NCBI GenBank assembly: GCA_016169945.1
Contig: JADLSH010000184.1
Location: forward strand, 186,001-250,000
Source of the DNA: Trachythela sp. YZ-2020
Lineage: Eukaryota > Cnidaria > Anthozoa > Malacalcyonacea > Clavulariidae
Direction: 5' to 3'
Length of the DNA: 64,000 nucleotides
Program-made: the position numbers and the translations under genes
Notes under the pieces: model-generated
What the model was told of the DNA's origin: nothing
The model's input: only the letters and a program-made list of their open reading frames with translations
Database searches by the model: none
Shown: positions 60,240 through 64,000 of the stretch, one piece after another
How positions within the stretch are numbered: position 1 is the first letter of the stretch
How the letters are laid out: every line of letters starts with the position of its first letter

Positions 60240-61689
60240 CTGTGATATTCAAAAGCAAAAAGTAAATCACCAAATAGAGTGGGTTTAAGGGAGGGGGTGT
60301 GGTCGTTATCACCCTTCAAGAAGGGCTGGCCCTTCCCCTAAGTTTGATCTCGCGTCCCAATAGACCCAATCAGCTAACACATGTTTATGGCCGTTACCAC
60401 CCAATTCACATTTACAGATAACTCACATGCCTAGGTACCACAGTTCTGATACTAGGGACGTTTAGATTTGACGACGGCTACGAGAACGACTACGACTACG
60501 AGATTTTTCCATTAAATATCTGCTAATACAAACTCAAAGTTGTACTCGCTTTGGCTCAACTGTTGTTATAAAGATGTGCTGTGCCAAAGAGAGGATGATA
60601 ACAAGTTTGTATTAGCAGATATTTGAATTTTATTCAGTCTTACGTAATTAATGTTTGCAGTTTCTATCTGTTTTCAAAAGAATGCAGTTGAGGCTATGCG
60701 TGTGTCATAATGGTACGCTCCACTAATTCTGCAAATGGTCTATGGAGTGACGTAGGCATGAACACGCGGGTGAGCCAATTAGGTCTATCGCTGTCAATTA
60801 TGTATATAGTACAAGGGGCAGTATTGCGATAACCTACGACGACAAAAGAAAATGTCGCTTCGTGCGAAACAGTCGCCTTGCAGTGTAAATCCCATATAAA
60901 CCAGCGAAGAGAGGTTAGCTCTTCTAGGGTGGGGGAGGTGGTGGTGGGGGGCAATTAACCCATTAAGGGGTCACAATGCTAAGGAGTTAACCAGACTTTC
61001 TGCCCATGTCTCTTGGTGACCCATGAAGCCACATTGGGACCCATGTTATTTGAGAAAGTTTGGTCTGCTAAGAAGTCACCATCAAAATACTCAACATTTT
61101 TAACAAGCGTACGGAGAGCACTCTTTTTCGGACAACCTATCCCGTTCCCAGAGGATACTCTTAAATGTTGAACCTTGGAAATTATGCATGATGATGGGTT
61201 TAGTTGTTCATAGGTCAGATGTCTATCCCAGGAGTCAGGTCAACTTTGTCATGATCAATGTAAAGAGACAATTATGTGAATTGGACAAACACTGGCTACA
61301 AATTTCTTCCAAGATCTCAATTCTCTTTTTTGAAGCATAATTTCCTTGCCAAAATCATTGTCAATGCAATTCATGATCTACATTTATCATCTTTTTAAAA
61401 GCGTACATCGGGCATCAACCCCTCCCCCCCAAGCGTACGGTTTGTACGTTTGTAAAAATGTTGAGAATTATGAATGACCCCTGAAGTATTAGCTTGTATG
61501 CGTATTATTTATATTCAAGTTAATAGTTAACCTATGCCTTATAGGACATCCATTACTGTGTGGGATCTATTTAATTTTTACGGTTTAGAAACACTTTAAT
61601 CCATAATTATTACGACTCATATCTTCCTACCCAGACTCTTCCCTCTACGAGAGGAGCCTGGGTACGAGGTGTGACCAGTGACCTCTAAG

Positions 61690-62107
61690 TAAACTGGAAC
61701 GCTAACTCTTATGATCAAGTCTTATGATTCGTTGAAGCCAAGCTAGTTTTTCTGAGGTTTGAGTTGAAATACTTAACGCCGAACATTGGGCTGTATATGA
61801 AATTGAAGCTATTAAAAAGTTCTATTTGATATAAAAACTTCAAGACTTTAGGCAAAATTGAAATACTTAAAAAATACAAAAACAACCGCAATTTTGTAAA
61901 ATACGGCAAATTTTCCCTCAAAGTTTTATAGTATTTCCTTTTTACCTAAAGTCTTGAAGTTTTTATATCAAATATAACTTTTTAATAGCTTCAATTTCAT
62001 ATACAGCCCAATGTTCGGCGTTAAGTATTTCAACTCAAACCTCAGAAAAACTGAATTAAGCTGGCTTCAATTCCCCCCCCCTGAGTTAGCGTTCCAGTTT
62101 ATTATAG
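61690..62107. mobile_element. Foldback element, arms about 170 bp
   Basis: Left arm 'TAAACTGGAACGCTAACTC' to 'AAAACTTCAAGACTTTA' (61690-61853) is inverted at 61946-62107. The inner 105 bp are nearly identical; the loop is about 90 bp. No ORF is present. Confidence 0.85.
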
Positions 62108-62639
62108 TTCAATGGGTGTGACTCATTGCTGTACATTCATATTTTTAACACAAGACTTTAATGTTTATCAATTTTATTTCCAGTTTAGCGCATTAACGTT
62201 TGACGGTTATGAGACTAAATAGTTTAATTAGGCTTTTAAAGGACGAGCATTTTTTAACTGATATTTTTAACTATGACTTTAGACAGAGAACAAATAAAAT
62301 AGCATTTCTTTTTATAGGTTTAACTGGATTTAAATATTTAACTTGGTTGTTTGTTTTTAAGACATTTTTTTGGCTAAATTTTGTTAAACTTAAAATTTCC
62401 AAAATATTTCATAGGCGTTTAAATGAATATTAAATAGGGGATTTCTGTTGTTTTAGGGGAAGACAGGGGATGCTTGTGATTATAGATGGATGTACAACAA
62501 CAAACCTTTTGCTGATTCTATAATCGGCTGGTTCTACGTTTCCAGTTTCAGGATGCTGAATAACCGCTCGCTTTAGCTAACGAAAAGAAGAAGTATAGCC
62601 GGTTCAGTTCAGCTGCCAGAAATCAGGGTTGGGTAGAGT

Positions 62640-63735
62640 AGAGTAAGGGTTAGGTATGGCAAGGTAAAGTAACGTATGTTATGGTATGGTATGGTGTGGT
62701 GTGATATGGTATGGTATGGTGTGATATGGTATGGTGTGGTATGGTGTGATATGGTGTGGCATGGTGTGGTATGGTGTGGCATGGTGTGGCATGGTATGGT
62801 ATGGTGTGATATGGTGTGATATGGTGTGGCATGGTATGGTATGGTATGGTGTGATATGGTATGGTGTGATATGGTATGGTGTGATATGGTGTGGCATGGT
62901 GTGGTATGGTGTGGCATGGTATGGTATGGTGTGATATGGTATGGTGTGATATGGTAGAGTAGAGTAGAGTAGAGTAGAGTAGAGTAGAGTAGAGTAGAGT
63001 AGAGTAGAGTAGAGTAGAGTAGAGTAGAGTAGAGTAGAGTAGAGTAGAGTAGAGTAGAGTAGAGTAGAGTAGAGTAGAGTAGAGTAGAGTAGAGTAGAGT
63101 AGAGTATAGTAGAGTAGAGTAGAGAAGAAGAGAAGAGTAGAGTAGAGTAGAGTAGAGTAGAGTAGAGTAGAGAGAGTAGAGGAGGGTAGAGAGAGGAAGA
63201 GAAGAGAAGAGAAGAGAAGAGAAGAGAAGAGGAGAGTAGAGTAAAGGAAAGAGAGAGAGAAAGAGAAGGCAAGGAGGCAAGGCAAGAGAAAGGAGGAAAG
63301 GAAAGGAAAGGAAAGGAAAGGAAAGGAAAGGAAAGGAAAGGAAAGGAAAGGAAAGGAAAGGAAAGGAAAGGAAAGGAAAGGAAAGGAAAGGAAAGGAAAG
63401 GAAAGGAAAGGAAAGGAGAGGAGAGGAAAGGCAAGGCAAGGCAAGGCAAGGAAAGGCAAGGAAAGGAAAGGCAAGGCAAGGCAAGGCAAGGCAAGGAAAG
63501 GAAAGGAAAGGCAAGGCAAGGCAAGGAAAGGAAAGGAAAGGAAAGGAAAGGAAAGGAAAGGAAAGGAAAGGAAAGGAAAGGAAAGGAAAGGAAAGGAAAG
63601 GAAAGGAAAGGAAAGGAAAGGAAAGGAAAGGAAAGGAAAGGAAAGGAAAGGAAAGGAAAGGAAAGGAAAGGAAAGGAAAGGAAAGGAAAGGAAAGGAAAG
63701 GAAAGGAAAGGAAAGGAAAGGAAAGGAAAGGAAAC
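62640..63735. repeat. 1.1-kb compound pentanucleotide array
   Basis: Successive blocks TGGTA/TGGTG/TGATA (62640-62955), AGAGT (62956-63175), mixed AGAGA/AGGAG (63176-63290) and GGAAA with GGCAA variants (63291-63730). Long open frames on the minus strand are repeat artefacts. Confidence 0.95.
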
Positions 63736-64000
63736 TTTAGTAGAGTCAAGTAGAGTAATGTAATGAAAAGCATTACAAAAGTTGATTTATTGCTGTACAT
63801 CGTTATTTTTAAAACTATATTACTGACGTTTTAGATTAAACATCTTTTTTGTTATTCAAAATTTAGTTTTAAACTATTTTAGTTTAAGAAGGTTCACACT
63901 TTATGTTCACACTTTATAAATAGATGTTTTTCCATTTAAAAATAACAATTCAAATAATAAATTATTCGTTGTTTCATTTTGGACAATAAATTTCATGGTT

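Larger units (their letters stand above)
60240..64000. other. P4HA upstream intron or spacer, no exon found
   Basis: Holds a diverged TTAACCCATTA copy (60954-61035), the foldback element and the pentanucleotide array. I looked for the preceding P4HA exons and did not find one. Confidence 0.5.

Noticed and set aside
60694..60954. 86-codon minus ORF as an upstream P4HA exon
   Set aside because: No P4HA motif and no fitting acceptor/donor pair around it.
62200..62433. 77-codon Phe/Leu/Lys-rich ORF
   Set aside because: Typical composition of random AT-rich DNA; no support.
62609..63800. Long minus-strand ORFs of about 290-370 codons (SFPFL, LLYST, YHTIP repeats)
   Set aside because: Entirely pentanucleotide repeat; three frames are open at once, as expected for a 5-bp unit without stops.

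Overview
This is a window of nuclear DNA from an intron-rich invertebrate animal. The genes have short exons, conserved animal intron phases and proteins close to vertebrate orthologues. Between them lies AT-rich DNA full of SINEs, MITE-like elements and minisatellites. I favour a cnidarian, because the tRNA-headed SINE at 25.6 kb resembles elements I recall from anthozoans; this is a guess, not a proof. No prokaryotic operon, viral gene or CRISPR array is visible.

Layout. 653-5346 (-): SNX19-like sorting nexin, 3' end cut by the left edge. 6427-8284 (+): complete SDF2-type MIR-domain ER protein. 8895-17545 (-): POLE2, DNA polymerase epsilon subunit 2, about 23 exons. 18727-26562 (-): hnRNP M/MYEF2-like three-RRM protein with an 8-nt microexon. 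28871-36302 (-): Hippo kinase STK3/4 (MST), complete with SARAH domain. 37158-41424 (+): nucleoporin NUP42 with a CCCH finger and an RGG/RDGG minisatellite. 43132-43686 (+): group A bHLH transcription factor. 50438-54758 (-): plant/algal-type acyl-CoA oxidase with an N-terminal PTS2-like motif and a damaged first exon. 56963-60239 (-): C-terminal catalytic part of a prolyl 4-hydroxylase alpha subunit, with a pair of homologous 63-nt exons that look mutually exclusive; its 5' part lies off the right edge. These are unrelated housekeeping and regulatory genes, not an operon or a functional cluster. SNX19/SDF2 and STK/NUP42 are divergent pairs; SDF2/POLE2 and bHLH/acyl-CoA oxidase converge.

Repeats. 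The dominant family is a tRNA-headed SINE with a core like 'GGAGGAAACC...GGAGAAAACC', whose tail has expanded into tandem 114-bp units (about 15 loci). Others are an 80-bp 'TTCAGGTAGTTCAGACAC' satellite, a short element bounded by TTAACCCATTA, a MITE with CAGCAGATGGTGGTCAAC ends, a 416-bp TIR element nested in a SINE, a foldback element at 61.7-62.1 kb, and 1.1 kb of drifting pentanucleotide repeat near the right edge.

Exon boundaries were inferred by reading splice sites and keeping phase; they were not checked against RNA. Family comparisons are from memory.
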